64,000 nucleotides of DNA from Ailurus styani (GCA_002007465.1 LNAC01000277.1:1452989-1516988), one strand, 5' to 3'. Numbered from the stretch's first letter, positions 24,396-35,249 are shown. Notes: generated from the sequence alone by a model not told the origin. Translations and numbers: made by a program.

Positions 24396-26114
24396 CTTTC
24401 TCTAAACTACTCTTGAATGACTGTCCATTCATCTAGCTCTTAAAACACAGTACATTACTAGAAGAGCAGGGAATCTGACCACAGAAACAAGATCAGAAAT
24501 CAGTATTAACAGGAACAGGGAACAATGCCATTTATGACACTTCTTGGTCAGCCTCTTGGTGAAGAATAATGGAGGGTCACACTACCAGGCTTAATGAAAG
24601 CACTAGACATCACACAGATTTTTGCCCATATATTTAGTTGACAATACCTGGCATTAATGTTTACTTCCTCCCTCCTGATTTAAAAAGTGAGCAGAAAGGT
24701 CAGGAGAACAGAGTCAACTTGAGAATGGGGTATGTTGGGGACATTTCTGGAAGCTGTGGAACCAGAAGAGAAGAGTTGACATCTGTTCTTTCTCATCATT
24801 TCTCAACTGCAGTGCAGTTTGATGGAGCGATAGCCATAATTTCCCAAGAAAGAATCCACGTTCCGTTTTCTGCATTTTTCCTGCTTCCCCAATTACTTAG
24901 TTTTCTTTGCATTTTGGGATAAATAATCTTGGTATTTAAATAAATAAATAAAGTTTAAAAATGTTTAGAAAGTATTGCTAAGGTTATTATTCATGTGCAC
25001 TCCATAAAGTTATGCTTTAAAATAGCAACCCAAAGATTAATGTTTCTTCCTTCCTTATATCATGGTTCTAATCCATCTTCAATGTTCTGTTGTACATACT
25101 TCAGTCATAGTTATGATCTCTTGTCTGTTCTTCCTTGTGAGAGTCTGTTAGAATTCGTGTGCCACCAGCCATTTACACATAGTCTGTGTAATTCCCGCAC
25201 TCCTCCAGGCTTCTGCTCACCACCACACACAGCTGTGATGACGCAAGAGAGCAAGGGTTACTACCCTACAGAAGGTTTCAAGAAGGACCTTGCTAACTAG
25301 GTGCAGATTTTGCCAATATTTCAAACAAGATGCCAGGAAATACAGACCTCATATCTGTGCTAAGGGTTGGAGGTCACCTAGTAAATGAACAGACCTGCAG
25401 CTTTACCTGAGTTTTGAATCTAAGCTATAAAAATGTTTCCATTTTATAACAGTGAACACAGTTACATAGATGTACTATTATAGCAAGATGTGTGACAAAA
25501 AGAAGCCACAGAAGGGGAGCAGAAGTCTTGGTTAATGAGCCTACTATAATAGTCAAAGGAAGATAAGGCACATACCCCTGTTACTGAATGTGCAGTGTGA
25601 CGGCTAAAGTATCTGATAGCTAGAAAAATTTTCAAACTGTGCAAAGATTAAGTAAATGGGTGAGTGCATTGGGGATTTAAAATAGGTCCCAGGGGGGATA
25701 TGTAGAGAAGACAAGTCTCACCTCTGAAACAACTAGTTTCTGTTTGAAACATTTCTCTTCATTTTGTTTCAATTTCTAAAGGTCTCTTTAGCTCATTAAA
25801 AAAAATGTTTCTGTCCTTACTTGTTAAAGATTCCCTGGTTCCTTTTTAGCTTAGAAATCTTTTCATCCAATGAACACAAATATCAGGAATACTGGCAATG
25901 AATAGTGATGAGATAAAAAGCAGAAAGGGAGGAAAACAGAGTGTTTCCATTAGGTGGGGTTCATGTTGTGTAGTACATTAAGAGGCTCCTGGCTTCAACT
26001 GAGAGCCGTCAACCATCATGGGGAAAGACCCCAACCCAAGTCTGAGAAATTATCTTCCAGACTACCTCTTCGTTTTCAATGTCACTCCCCAGGGTGGGTA
26101 TCAGTTCTTTAACT
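24396..26114. other. Unassigned sequence
   Basis: About 1.7 kb. A short (TAAA) run lies at 24937-24953. A faint antisense MIR-like string occurs near 25369-25420. No gene is recognised. Frames at 24638-24922 and 24995-25300 lack family features. Confidence 0.5.
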
Positions 26115-26128
26115 AAAGAAAATCTCGT

Positions 26129-26331
26129 GGGTGCCTGGGTGGCTCAGTGGGTTAAAGCCTCTGCTTTCGGCTCAGGTCATGATCTCAGGGGTCCTGGGAT
26201 CGAGGGCCGCATCGGGCTCTCTGCTCTGCAGGGAGCCTGCTTCCTCCTCTCTCTGCCTGCCTCTCTGCCTACTTGTGATCTCTCTCTCTCTCTCTGTGTC
26301 AAATAAATAAATAAAATCTTTAAAAAAAAAA
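26129..26331 (+). mobile_element. CAN-SINE, young subfamily, with 14-bp TSD
   Basis: Full-length sense copy: 'gtgcctgggtggctcagtgg' head with the A-box region, 'gggatcgagggccgcatcg' (B-box region altered from the usual gagcccc), 'tctgcctacttgtgatctc', CT run, and (aaat)n tail. TSD 'aaagaaaatctcgt' lies at 26115-26128 and 26332-26345. Confidence 0.97.
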
Positions 26332-26546
26332 AAAGAAAATCTCGTATTTTTCTGATCACAAAAGTAAAATATATTGACAACCCCAAACTTGTAAAATGTG
26401 GTAAAACACTAAGAAAAATTACAGAAAAATAATTTGCAATTCAATCACTCAGAGACAATTAGTGTATTAACATTCTAGTGTATTACCTTGCATTTTTTCA
26501 AAAATTTGTATATGTTGTATATGTAGGTGTGTGTATTAGTTTTTAT

Positions 26547-26796
26547 AAAAACAGTACCGCACGTAAAACAGTTTGTAGTCTGCTTTTTCACTTAAATATA
26601 ATGAAAAATTTCCTAGACCATAAGACTTTTATTTTTTTTCTTTTATATATTTTTTTCAGATTATTTATTTATTTATTTGACAGGGAGAGACATTGCGAGA
26701 GAGGGAACACAAGCAGGGGGAGTGGGACAGGGAGAAGTAGGCTTCCCACTGGGCAGAGAGCCCGATGTGGGGCTGGATCTGAGGACTCTGGGATCA
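26547..26796. repeat. Duplicated 250-bp segment, copy A
   Basis: Identical by eye to 26798-27047 except for two bases, 'ccgcacgt' here against 'ccacacat' there; both are CpG-to-CpA type changes. It ends exactly at the single N, in the middle of a SINE. Confidence 0.97.
26631..26796 (-). mobile_element. CAN-SINE, truncated by the assembly gap
   Basis: Tail and middle of an antisense CAN-SINE that stops at 'gggatca' before its head. This is copy A's version of the SINE completed at 27098, so it is probably not an independent insertion. Confidence 0.9.
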
Positions 26797-26797
26797 N
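26797..26797. other. Single-base assembly gap (N)
   Basis: The only ambiguous base in the window. The sequence to its right repeats the 250 bases to its left, the usual signature of an unmerged overlap between contigs or haplotypes. Confidence 0.95.
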
Positions 26798-27047
26798 AAA
26801 AACAGTACCACACATAAAACAGTTTGTAGTCTGCTTTTTCACTTAAATATAATGAAAAATTTCCTAGACCATAAGACTTTTATTTTTTTTCTTTTATATA
26901 TTTTTTTCAGATTATTTATTTATTTATTTGACAGGGAGAGACATTGCGAGAGAGGGAACACAAGCAGGGGGAGTGGGACAGGGAGAAGTAGGCTTCCCAC
27001 TGGGCAGAGAGCCCGATGTGGGGCTGGATCTGAGGACTCTGGGATCA
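26798..27047. repeat. Duplicated 250-bp segment, copy B
   Basis: The second copy begins with the same five A's as copy A and runs on into the remainder of the SINE head. It is therefore the copy joined to the intact downstream sequence. Confidence 0.97.
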
Positions 27048-27098
27048 TGACCTGAGCCAAAGGCAGATGCTTAACGACTGAGCCACCCAGACACCCCT
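26882..27098 (-). mobile_element. CAN-SINE, older subtype, with 14-bp TSD
   Basis: Complete antisense copy ending 'gagccacccagacaccc'. The TSD is 'accataagactttt' at 26868-26881 (also present in copy A at 26617-26630) and 'accataagcctttt' at 27099-27112, with one mismatch. It is inserted in the antisense L1M. Confidence 0.95.
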
Positions 27099-27194
27099 AC
27101 CATAAGCCTTTTAAAGAATGATTATGACTACACAATAATCTATATATGGATTTACCATCATTAATTTAACCAACATCCTATTTTTGGATATTAT

Positions 27195-27585
27195 CTCAGT
27201 TTTCTTGGGCGGCCACAACAAAATACCACAGACTGTGTCACTTAAAGAACAGAAATTTATTTTTCTCACAGTTCTGAAGGCTGGAAGTTTGAGGTTAGGG
27301 TGCCAGCATGGTCGGGTTCTGGTGAGGACTCTCCTGCCTTGTAAATAGACACCTTCTCACTGTATCCTCATGTCAGGGAGAGGGAAATGGAGGACAAACT
27401 CTGGTGTTTCTTCTTAAAGGTCACTATTATCACCATGAGGGTGGTCATGGTATCATGAGAGAGCTCCATGACCTCACCCGAACCTAATTATCTCCCAAGG
27501 GCTCTACTTCCAAATATCATCATATGGGGAGTTAGGGCTTCAACGTATGAATTTGGGTCAGGGAACACAATATGGTTCATAGCCC
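27195..27585 (-). mobile_element. MLT1-type LTR (MaLR), antisense
   Basis: A characteristic reverse MLT1 order: 'ggccacaacaaaataccaca', 'ttatttttctcacagttctg', 'ggctggaagtttgaggttag', 'atgagagagctccatgacct', 'ggagttagggcttcaacgta', 'tgaatttgggtcagggaaca'. It is a solitary LTR with no internal coding sequence, inserted in the antisense L1M, which resumes at about 27586. Confidence 0.93.
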
Positions 27586-27774
27586 ATTTTTAAGTTGTTT
27601 TCAGTCTGCATTACTATAACAATGCTGTGATAAACATCCTTGGACACATAGCTCTCTAACTATAAAAGCCTTTTTCCTTGGCATGAATTCAGAGAATCCC
27701 TGGATAAGAGTATGTTCTTTTAGAGGCTTTTCCCCAAATTAATTTAGGATAACCAATTATATCCTCAGTTCATT

Positions 27775-27935
27775 CAAAATCAGCTCAGTTCACAAATAAC
27801 TACTAAACTGCATATTATGTGTAAGTTACTATGAGTACAAAAAACAAAAAAGAGAAAATAATTTATGCTCCCAAGGAGTTGATAGTCTGGGCAGAAGAAT
27901 GAGGGATGGATTTGGGGGTCAAGTAAACAAACAAT
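27775..27935 (-). mobile_element. L2 3' end, antisense
   Basis: Decayed reverse L2: 'aaactgcatattatgtgtaa', 'gctcccaaggagttgatagt', then 'aagtaaacaaacaataagag'. Confidence 0.65.
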
Positions 27936-28050
27936 AAGAGTCGAAGCATGCTTATTATTCCCTCTGGCCTCTAGAGAGCCCGTTTATTTCAGCAGGTTGC
28001 ATAACTATGATTTTTATACATATTGCCAATCTGCCTTCCAGAAAGCTTCT

Positions 28051-28229
28051 TTTTTTTAGATTTTATTTATTTATTTGACAGAGAGAGAGATTACAAGTAG
28101 GCAGAGAGAGAGGAGGAAGCAGGCTCCCCGCTGAGCAGGGAGCCCGATGCGGGCCTCGATCCCAGGACCCTGAAATCATGACCTGAGCTGAAGGCAGAGG
28201 CATTAACCCACTGAGCCATCCAGGCGCCC
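28051..28229 (-). mobile_element. CAN-SINE, young subfamily, with 15-bp TSD
   Basis: Antisense copy with 'tacaagtaggcagagagaga', 'atgcgggcctcgatcccagg' and head 'gagccatccaggcgccc'. The perfect TSD 'ttccagaaagcttct' lies at 28036-28050 and 28230-28244. Confidence 0.97.
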
Positions 28230-28244
28230 TTCCAGAAAGCTTCT

Positions 28245-28819
28245 AATATTCCTCCCAGCTGTACAGAGAGCCCTCTTCTCTGTCAGTTCAGTTTTCAAAA
28301 TTTACTGGACTGAACTTGACTTTTGCTAGCCCCACCACTGGAACTCCTGCTCTTGTCTAAAATTGCTAGTAATCAATTTGCTGGCTCAGTAACTAGAACT
28401 ATTCCAGAGACTTCAGAAATATCCTTCATTAGAGAAAGAAGATAAAATACATGCTATTCAACACAAACACCCTGTTCTGAGGTATAATGAAGAAGTGAAA
28501 ATTTTGAAATGCTAATACTTCTTGCCTAAATTTTAATTTTGGAATAATCTGGGGGGGCAATGATAAAACTAAAAGTGTAATTTTTCTTTTCTAAAATATG
28601 GTTTCCTTCAATGGGGGAGAGAGACTGACTTTCTAGAGGTGTTAAGAGAACTAAATCTTAAACAGTTTGGAGGAAGTAACCGTGAAATCTCTAGGGTTAA
28701 AAAAAGAGAAGAGAAAAGCAACAGCTCAAGTTCTCAAACCCAAACCATTTCTCTGAATTATAAAGAATTTTTGTCAGAATGATGAACCTATGAGTTCCTC
28801 ATAATGGAAAGGGAAAGTC
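28245..28819. other. Unassigned sequence
   Basis: No repeat or gene recognised between a young SINE and an antisense MIR. Confidence 0.5.
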
Positions 28820-28935
28820 ATATACTTACTGTGTGTTGGGTACTATGCTAGATTCTTTCATTTATATTATCTTGAGAAATTGCTTTTATTTCTCACAACT
28901 GCCTTATGTGGTATGGATACCTGATTTACCAAAAA
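28820..28935 (-). mobile_element. MIR element, antisense
   Basis: 'gtgttgggtactatgctaga', 'tttcatttatattatcttga', 'cacaactgccttatgtggta' and 'ggatacctgatttacc' follow the antisense MIR 3'-half order. Confidence 0.75.
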
Positions 28936-30365
28936 ATCAGAAATATAGGACACCAGTTAACTTTGAGTTTCAGATGCCCACCAAATATTTTTGTAGTATA
29001 AATATGTCCCATAAGATATTTGGGACATACTTATGCTAAAAATTGTTATTTGCCTGAAATTCAAATTGGCAGTCTACATATTTTTTGGCAACCAGGGTTG
29101 CGTATGGTGATTCACATTTTACTTTCCATACTATGGAAATGAAATGGCCAGGAAAGAAATCAAATAAAGGTGCCACTGTTTGTCTTAAAAGATCTGGACT
29201 CCACAAATTAAGGCATTAGCTCTCCTCTGACATTCAGTTTCAGAATCTTATGGCATATTTGGCTTCCTTTCTTTGTCTGCATTTTGATTTAAGTTTTTCC
29301 AAAATGATACATTCATTGTTTTCCATTTCTAAGCCAAGGCACACATTAAATGGGGAAATAGCACTACAACTGGCATTGAAATATTAATTTGTTTAAAGAT
29401 TGATTTTCCTGGCCATAACCATGCACTCATATTTAATTTACAGAACTGCGGGCACACAATAGAAATACAAAGCAGACAATGACACCAGATATTCTCAAGT
29501 AAGATTATGAAATAGGGCCATAACACTCACAAGAAGGCAGAGCAAGTAAAAAGTCAAGAGGCTAATTGGGAGCAGAAAAGGAAAAGCTCTAACTTGTAAG
29601 GGAAAGGTACTTAGCACCTGAATAAAGGAAGGAGAAAGAGGGTACTCCTTCTCAGGCACAACATGCAAAAACTGCGATCAGACGAAGGAGGAGGAGGAAC
29701 TCCCAATTTGTCCAAGTGACTCTTTAGGTAATTGCCAGAGAGAGAAACCTGGTTTACAATGTTCCATGAGAAAATGTCCTACCTAGGGTGGGCATGGGAA
29801 ATTCTGCCATTTCTTGGTTTTCCTCAAGAGCATTTGATCAACTGATTTTAAATTGGAAAACATGACCACAACCCTGGGGCTTTTGCGTTTGGGGCTCTTG
29901 GATGGTCAGGACAGGAAAGCAAAACCATCTGTATCCGAGGCTTAGTGTGTGTCAGGGGCCTCACTATTAGGCAGAGGTGGGAGTGCCACCCGGAAGCCGA
30001 GGTGGCTACCAAAGGGAAGGCATAGCCCATTGGGTTTCCCAGGTGCTGGATTATAAGGCTTCTGGCCGCAGGGAGGCCATGATGTTGACAATGGCATCCT
30101 GATGATCTGAGTACTTCCGCGAGTCTGGGAGGAGGGCACATAGATGGAGGTCAGTGAGGAGATTGTTATCATAATGGACACTGAAGAAATCAGGATAATC
30201 AATTCCTTTGGGACAGCAGGGCTTGGTTTTTGGATGGATACTAAGGCTTTTAGTTTCTTTAGCTCTAGTTTTACCCTATTTAAAATATATTTTAGTGCAA
30301 ATAAATACATTGTGCAAAAGCATGCTCTCAGTATGTATTAATGCAACCATTCAGGTGCTCCCCTT
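28936..30365. other. Unassigned sequence, GC-richer at 29.85-30.2 kb
   Basis: Mostly unique. On the minus strand, 29848-30310 keeps three frames open over overlapping stretches (97, 122 and about 75 codons). The third frame ends at a stop at 30051-30053. No family is recognised. This could be a decayed pseudogene or chance in a GC-richer patch. Confidence 0.4.
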
Positions 30366-30379
30366 AAAGCAAGGCAAAG

Positions 30380-30577
30380 GGGCACCTGGGTGGCTCAGTG
30401 GGTTAATCCTCTGCCTTCAGCTCAGGTCATGATCTCAGGGTCCTGGTATCGAGCCCCACATCGGGCTCTCTGCTTGGCGGGGAGCCGGCTTCCTCCTCTC
30501 TCTCTGCCTGCCTCTCTGCCTACGTGTGATCTCTCTCTCTCTCTGTCAAATAAATAAATAAAATCTTTAAAAAAAAT
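30380..30577 (+). mobile_element. CAN-SINE, young subfamily, with 14-bp TSD
   Basis: Sense copy from 'gggcacctgggtggctcagt' through 'ggtatcgagccccacatcg' and 'tctgcctacgtgtgatctc' to (aaat)n tail. TSD 'aaagcaaggcaaag' lies at 30366-30379 and 30578-30591. Confidence 0.97.
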
Positions 30578-30591
30578 AAAGCAAGGCAAAG

Positions 30592-31049
30592 AAAGTGCAC
30601 AACTGAAGAGGAATTTCACTACTGCGCACTTCCCAGTCCAACTGAAAATTTAATTAACCAATTATTTTATAATTAAACAGGATAAAAGCAAAAATTCCAC
30701 ATGACTGGAAATAGTCAAATTAAATGCTTCTCAGCCCTCTCAGGCAAATAAAAATTCTCCATGCATTGATACGTGCTTTCTATACTATCACTATTGTCAA
30801 AAGAAGAAATGAAGCTGGCTCTTTGCAAGGCTTGGGGCAGTTAATTTTGGATTGATTGGTGAGAAAATGATGGAGCTCTCTAACACATGAAGTTTTCTAG
30901 ACACCTGGATGAGGAAGGTGTGAACCAGCCTTGACAGATGTAGAATATCTGGCATTTTCTATAGCACGTACAAAATGAATTTGTTGAATTCAATTAATAA
31001 TACTGTATTTAATTTAGTTGACATTGTTGACATATCTAGACAGGTGTAT
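30592..31049. other. Unassigned sequence
   Basis: About 460 bases, AT-rich, with nothing recognised. Confidence 0.5.
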
Positions 31050-31215
31050 TTATTTATTATTATTGAAGTACACTTGAGACAATGTTATATTGCTTTCAGG
31101 TGTACAACATAGTGATTTGAGAAATCTATCCATCATGCTATGCTCCCCACAAGTGCAGTTACAATCTGTCACCGTACAGCCTTGTTCCAAGACCACTGAC
31201 TATATTCTCTATACA
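31050..31215 (-). mobile_element. L1 3' UTR fragment, antisense
   Basis: 'attattgaagtacacttgag', 'atattgctttcaggtgtaca', 'acatagtgatttgagaaatc', 'gttacaatctgtcaccgtac' and 'ccactgactatattctctat' match the antisense carnivore L1 3' UTR seen also at 1063-1300. Confidence 0.88.
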
Positions 31216-31299
31216 CAAATTTATTTTAATTTGGCTTAATCGTTCTGAAACAACAGAGATCTTCTTAGATTGTAAATGTCTAGAACAAAGTCTGCTTTA

Positions 31300-31790
31300 A
31301 CCATTTCAGGACCATTTTGTCCACTTATTCGATCACCATCTATTGTAAATCAGGAACTGTGCCAAGAGTGTGTAGAGCAGATTGAGAGAAGACCCAAGTG
31401 GATACAGGCTGGCTCGGGATGAGGTAATGTTGCCATGGTGATAGGCTGCATGGGGAGCTTGGACAGGTGATGATGGTAGAGAAGGTATGGTCAGATTTGG
31501 GGAGCAATGAGGAGGTAAATCAACAGGATCTGATGACAGATTCCATATACTCAGTAAGGGGAGCTTTGAGAGGCTGGTCCTAGGGTTTCCTGCTTGCTCG
31601 GTTATGAAGACCAAGATGCTTGTCATTAAGAGAGCAAACCCTGGAAAGAGACCAAGCATGAGGGGAAGAGAATACATTTGGGCAATCCAGAGGAATCTAT
31701 CTAGGAGATGGCAGTATACACAGGTCTGGAGCTCAGAGAAGAGCCATAAAAATCATTGGTCTAAGTTTCTACTGCCTAAGGTGTGTCAGA
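31300..31790 (-). mobile_element. L2 ORF-derived region, antisense
   Basis: Reverse L2 from 'accatctattgtaaatcagg' and 'aactgtgccaagagtg' into an upstream L2 part, e.g. 'aggagatggcagtatacaca' and 'ggtctggagctcagagaaga'. It is decayed and non-functional. The 114-codon minus-strand frame at 31333-31677 is in the L2 sense direction but does not form a continuous LINE reading frame. Confidence 0.7.
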
Positions 31791-32714
31791 GATGAAGGTG
31801 CATGCTTGCTCTAAGGGCAGAAGCCAGCTTTAAATGAGAGATCGATTTAGTCCCAGCTCTGCTACATGTAGGCTCCATGCCTTCCTTTGTTACATAAGAA
31901 CAATGACACAAGGTGAAGTCTGAGTTACCTCCTATGTATGAAGGCAGAGTCTTGCACCAAGGCTGAATGCCTCTGACTGAACTTTGAACCAGTGTTGCCC
32001 TTCCATTCCTCAGTGTCTGATACTTCTTTCTTTTCTGACACCCATTCATGACCTTATTCTTATCTTCTTTTAGGTAGCAGGGATATAACAATATTCGGGA
32101 ACTATTAACTGCCAGACCTCATACTAGATAATGACACTATGGCTGAAATAAAGGGAAAAGGTGGTTGCTGTGATGACTCTTCTATTTTGAAAGAGAAGAG
32201 ACCATATCAAATTGATTTCCACACTGTAACTCATCAGAAGGGTTTACCAGCAAAGACACTAACCTCCAGATTATGTAGAGTAGGTCTATCTTGAGAGAGA
32301 GCTTATGAAGAAATACTAAAATGAGGGTCACAAGAATTGTAGTATACACACCAGAAGTATGAGACAAGAATGGGATAAAAGGCTTACAGCTGGATGATGA
32401 ATGTCCCCTCTTTCAATTATTTCAGTGTATCTCTAATGCAGGCATACCACTTCTTGGAGATAATAATGAAGTCCAAATTTGGGGTCCTTTGTGACTTTGA
32501 GACTAAGGTCAAATGAAACTTCACCTCTCCCTCTTCTGCACAAGGGCCTACTCAACTAGTTTTACTGTATCTAGATAGTACAAAACACTATGTCAAGACT
32601 TAACAGAAACAAAAGAAAAAATCTTCATCAAATTTATAATGTATATAATTTATAATATAAACATTGGGAAAGTCATTAGATATTTACAAAAAAAGTATTT
32701 AGATAACTTGAAGT
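31791..32714. other. Unassigned sequence
   Basis: About 920 bases, probably unique. A 101-codon minus-strand frame lies at 31786-32091 without recognisable motif. AT-rich after 32580. Confidence 0.5.
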
Positions 32715-32785
32715 TTGATAGTACCTAATGTGGGCCATATAATATACTATTGAGATGCTCAATATATGTATGTTGAATGACCAAA
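32715..32785 (+). mobile_element. L2/MIR-type 3' end, sense
   Basis: 'gtacctaatgtgggccatat' and 'gatgctcaatatatgtatgt' followed by 'tgaatgacc' resemble an L2 3' terminus in sense. Confidence 0.5.
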
Positions 32786-32799
32786 TCCAACCTATGACC

Positions 32800-33235
32800 A
32801 TGCACTCATTCAACAGGTTTTTATCAAGCACCTACTATGTGCCAGTCATTGTGCTGGGCCTTGGGATGCCAAGACAAATGGGACCCATGACTGAACAAGG
32901 AAGAGAGACACAAAAAAAACTAAGTACAACAGAGTGTGGGGAAGTCTACAGAAGGTAAGTGTAAAGGATCATGGGAGCACGGCAAGGGAAACCATGAAAT
33001 ATGATGGGGAGGGGGTGTGTAGAAGTAGGAAATGTTTTGGGAAGAGATGAGGTTGGCCATGAAGGGCTACTGGAAAGAAGATCTGAAGATTTGAAGATAA
33101 GTTTGAAGAAGCTGGGAAAGACATGTTCTGATGGAAATTAAGAGAAATGATTTTTAGGTGAAGAATTATAGCAACATAGCAAGGGCTAAGATCCAGAGAG
33201 GGTTTCTCCACAACCAATGAGAAAAAATTAGGAAG
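32800..33235 (-). mobile_element. L2 3' region, antisense
   Basis: Good reverse L2: 'cactcattcaacaggttttt', 'atcaagcacctactatgtgc', 'cagtcattgtgctgggcctt' and 'gagatgaggttggccatgaa'. It faces the sense L2-like end just upstream, giving a tail-to-tail arrangement. Confidence 0.88.
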
Positions 33236-33804
33236 GATAAAGGTCATCTATATATTACAATTATCTTCTGCTCTCTGACACCTTCCAATTCAGTCTCAGA
33301 AAACCTGGCAGCAAATGTATCTTCTTCAAAGCACAAAGTATTAATAAGCTTTGAGAGATCAGGACCCATGACTGGACAGAGAACAGATATGTGAAAATGA
33401 CTAAGTACAACAGAGTATGTACTGGTGTCTAGAGGTTCAGTGACTAAAAGCTCATTTCTGGAGAAAAAGGCAGCATAAAAATGTACTTAAAAAGAAAATA
33501 TGTGGCTTAGGGTAGAGTTTCTCAAGGTCAGACTGAAACATGGGAGGATGAATGGGCGAGTAGCCCACCCTTGGTCACTCATTAGTTTAGCCTCCATTTT
33601 TCTTCAACATTAAGGACCACCATCTTGAAGGCTGCAGAGTTCCTGAATGTTTTCTTCAGAATATAGAATGGAAAGACTGGCCATTTTCTCCTACTATATT
33701 TTTAATCATATTTTTTCCTATTAAATTTTCTAACAAAACTTATTTTCCTAGGGGTTTCCTTCGGTCTTTTTGGCTCATTGTTTTTCAATTAGAATTGTAT
33801 TTTT
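33236..33804. other. Unassigned sequence with a repeated L2-like piece
   Basis: Contains at 33360-33421 a diverged second copy of 32880-32941 (shared blocks 'gacccatgactg', 'actaagtacaacagagt'). The rest is unrecognised. Confidence 0.5.
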
Positions 33805-33971
33805 TTTTCCTTCTTTTCTTTGCCCTTTCCTTCTTCACTCCCTCCCTTCTGTCTCCCTCCCTCCGTTCTTTCCTACCTTCTTTCCTCCCTTCCTTCTTTC
33901 CTCCCTCCCTTCCTTCCTTCCTTCCTTCCTTCCTTCCTTCCTTCCTTCCTTCCTTCCTTCCTTCCCTCCTT
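33805..33971. repeat. (CCTT)n polypyrimidine satellite
   Basis: About 165 bases of pyrimidine-rich sequence on the plus strand, with a purer CTTC run of about 14 units at 33909-33965. Pro/Ser-Phe-rich 82-83-codon frames over it are composition artefacts. Confidence 0.97.
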
Positions 33972-35249
33972 CTGTTGTCATTAGGTTACTACAAATGCCA
34001 GCTCTCACCACCTACTCATGACTTCTCCCTGATTATAAAATGACTGAGCAGGAGCAAAGGAGAGATTTAACCCTCAGGCCCCAAGGCTTCTTTCTACTTT
34101 TCAACTAAAATGAAATCTGTGGGAGGACATTCACAATGACTTAGGCAGATAGAAAATTATGGGATAACTTAGGTTTTTTTTTTAAAGAAAATATATTTTA
34201 ATAGGAAGACCACAACTACTCTATAAACCAAACTAGTGTTTGTTAAATAAATGCATTTAGTAATAAATACAATAGCCTATTCTCAGCAGAAGAAATCTGA
34301 GATGAAAGGAATGCCATTATCCTCCACATTTTATAAAAATTAACAAATTAGATGGTTTTATGCCTGAACTCCCTCCAAAAATTTAGTTTCATGGAACTGG
34401 GGAGTAAGGGCATGTGTTCCTAATGCCTCCATTAGAGTGTCAGAAATTACTGGGAGCTAAGTTCTTCCTTTTGGATGTGGATGATACTATGGGTTATGCA
34501 AAGCTTGAGAGTAAAATCAAAAGGAATCCAAAACAGTGATTTGAGAGACTATTCCATTTATTTCCCAACTTTAGGCATTATTCCAGGTAGAAAGTATATC
34601 ATCCAAGAAAATGAACACTGATGGCTGTCCCATATTTCATGTCCCATACTACTCTCATTGCTATAATATTCATCTTAACATCTGAGGTGCTCAAATCTAC
34701 TGAAAGATAGAGGGAAAAAATATCTCAACTTATGACCTTGCCAATTTATTCCCATTTCTGAATCTTACTTTATTTGTTAAAAAAAAGAGGGGGAAACCCC
34801 TACAAAAGCAACACTCACCTTATAGATTTATTACCATAATGAATAATTTCCTGACCAAGTGGCTATTAAACATTAGAATATTAAAGCACATAAACTATAG
34901 TACATCTATGATACTTACCATCTCTAGTATTTAATAAGCATTCAATAAGTGATAGCTCCTGCTGTGTTATTGTTACAGAAGAAAACCATTTCATCCAACT
35001 CAATGTCAGCTCAGGTCAAAAGATCAGTCTAGGGAAATATTTGGCCTTCTGAATTCAGCCTGTAGGCCAAAGGTTTTCAACCAAAATGTGTATCACAGGA
35101 TAAAAGATGTTAAGAAAGCTGCCACTGCAAAGTAAGAATCAGTGAATAAAACACCACAACTCATTCCACCAGCAAGACTTGGTGGACGTTACAGCCTCAT
35201 GTGGCACTTGGCATGTCTTCAAAAAATGGGCTCCTCTCTCTTTCTTTCT
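33972..35249. other. Unassigned AT-rich sequence
   Basis: About 1.3 kb with no gene or confidently assigned repeat. A weak MIR-like end lies near 34928-34955 ('taataagcattcaataagtg'). Confidence 0.5.

Larger units (their letters stand above)
26346..27690 (-). mobile_element. L1M 3' end, antisense, host of nested insertions
   Basis: Antisense L1M 3' UTR/ORF2 pieces are seen at about 26380-26630 ('ctgctttttcacttaaatat'), 27113-27194 ('tggatttaccatcattaatt') and 27586-27690 ('acaatgctgtgataaacatc'). They are collinear once a CAN-SINE and an MLT1 LTR are removed. Copy A/copy B duplication (26547-27047) interrupts the order. Confidence 0.85.

Noticed and set aside
26129..26331. tRNA gene in the SINE heads
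   Set aside because: The tRNA-like heads with A/B-box-like blocks belong to CAN-SINEs. They lack a foldable acceptor stem and anticodon arm and are followed by the SINE body and tail.
26478..26846. 122-codon frame crossing the N
   Set aside because: Produced by the duplicated segment and the ambiguous base, and made of L1M and SINE sequence.
33770..34043. Two Ser/Phe/Pro-rich plus-strand frames of 82-83 codons
   Set aside because: They read through the (CCTT)n satellite and mirror each other in different frames.
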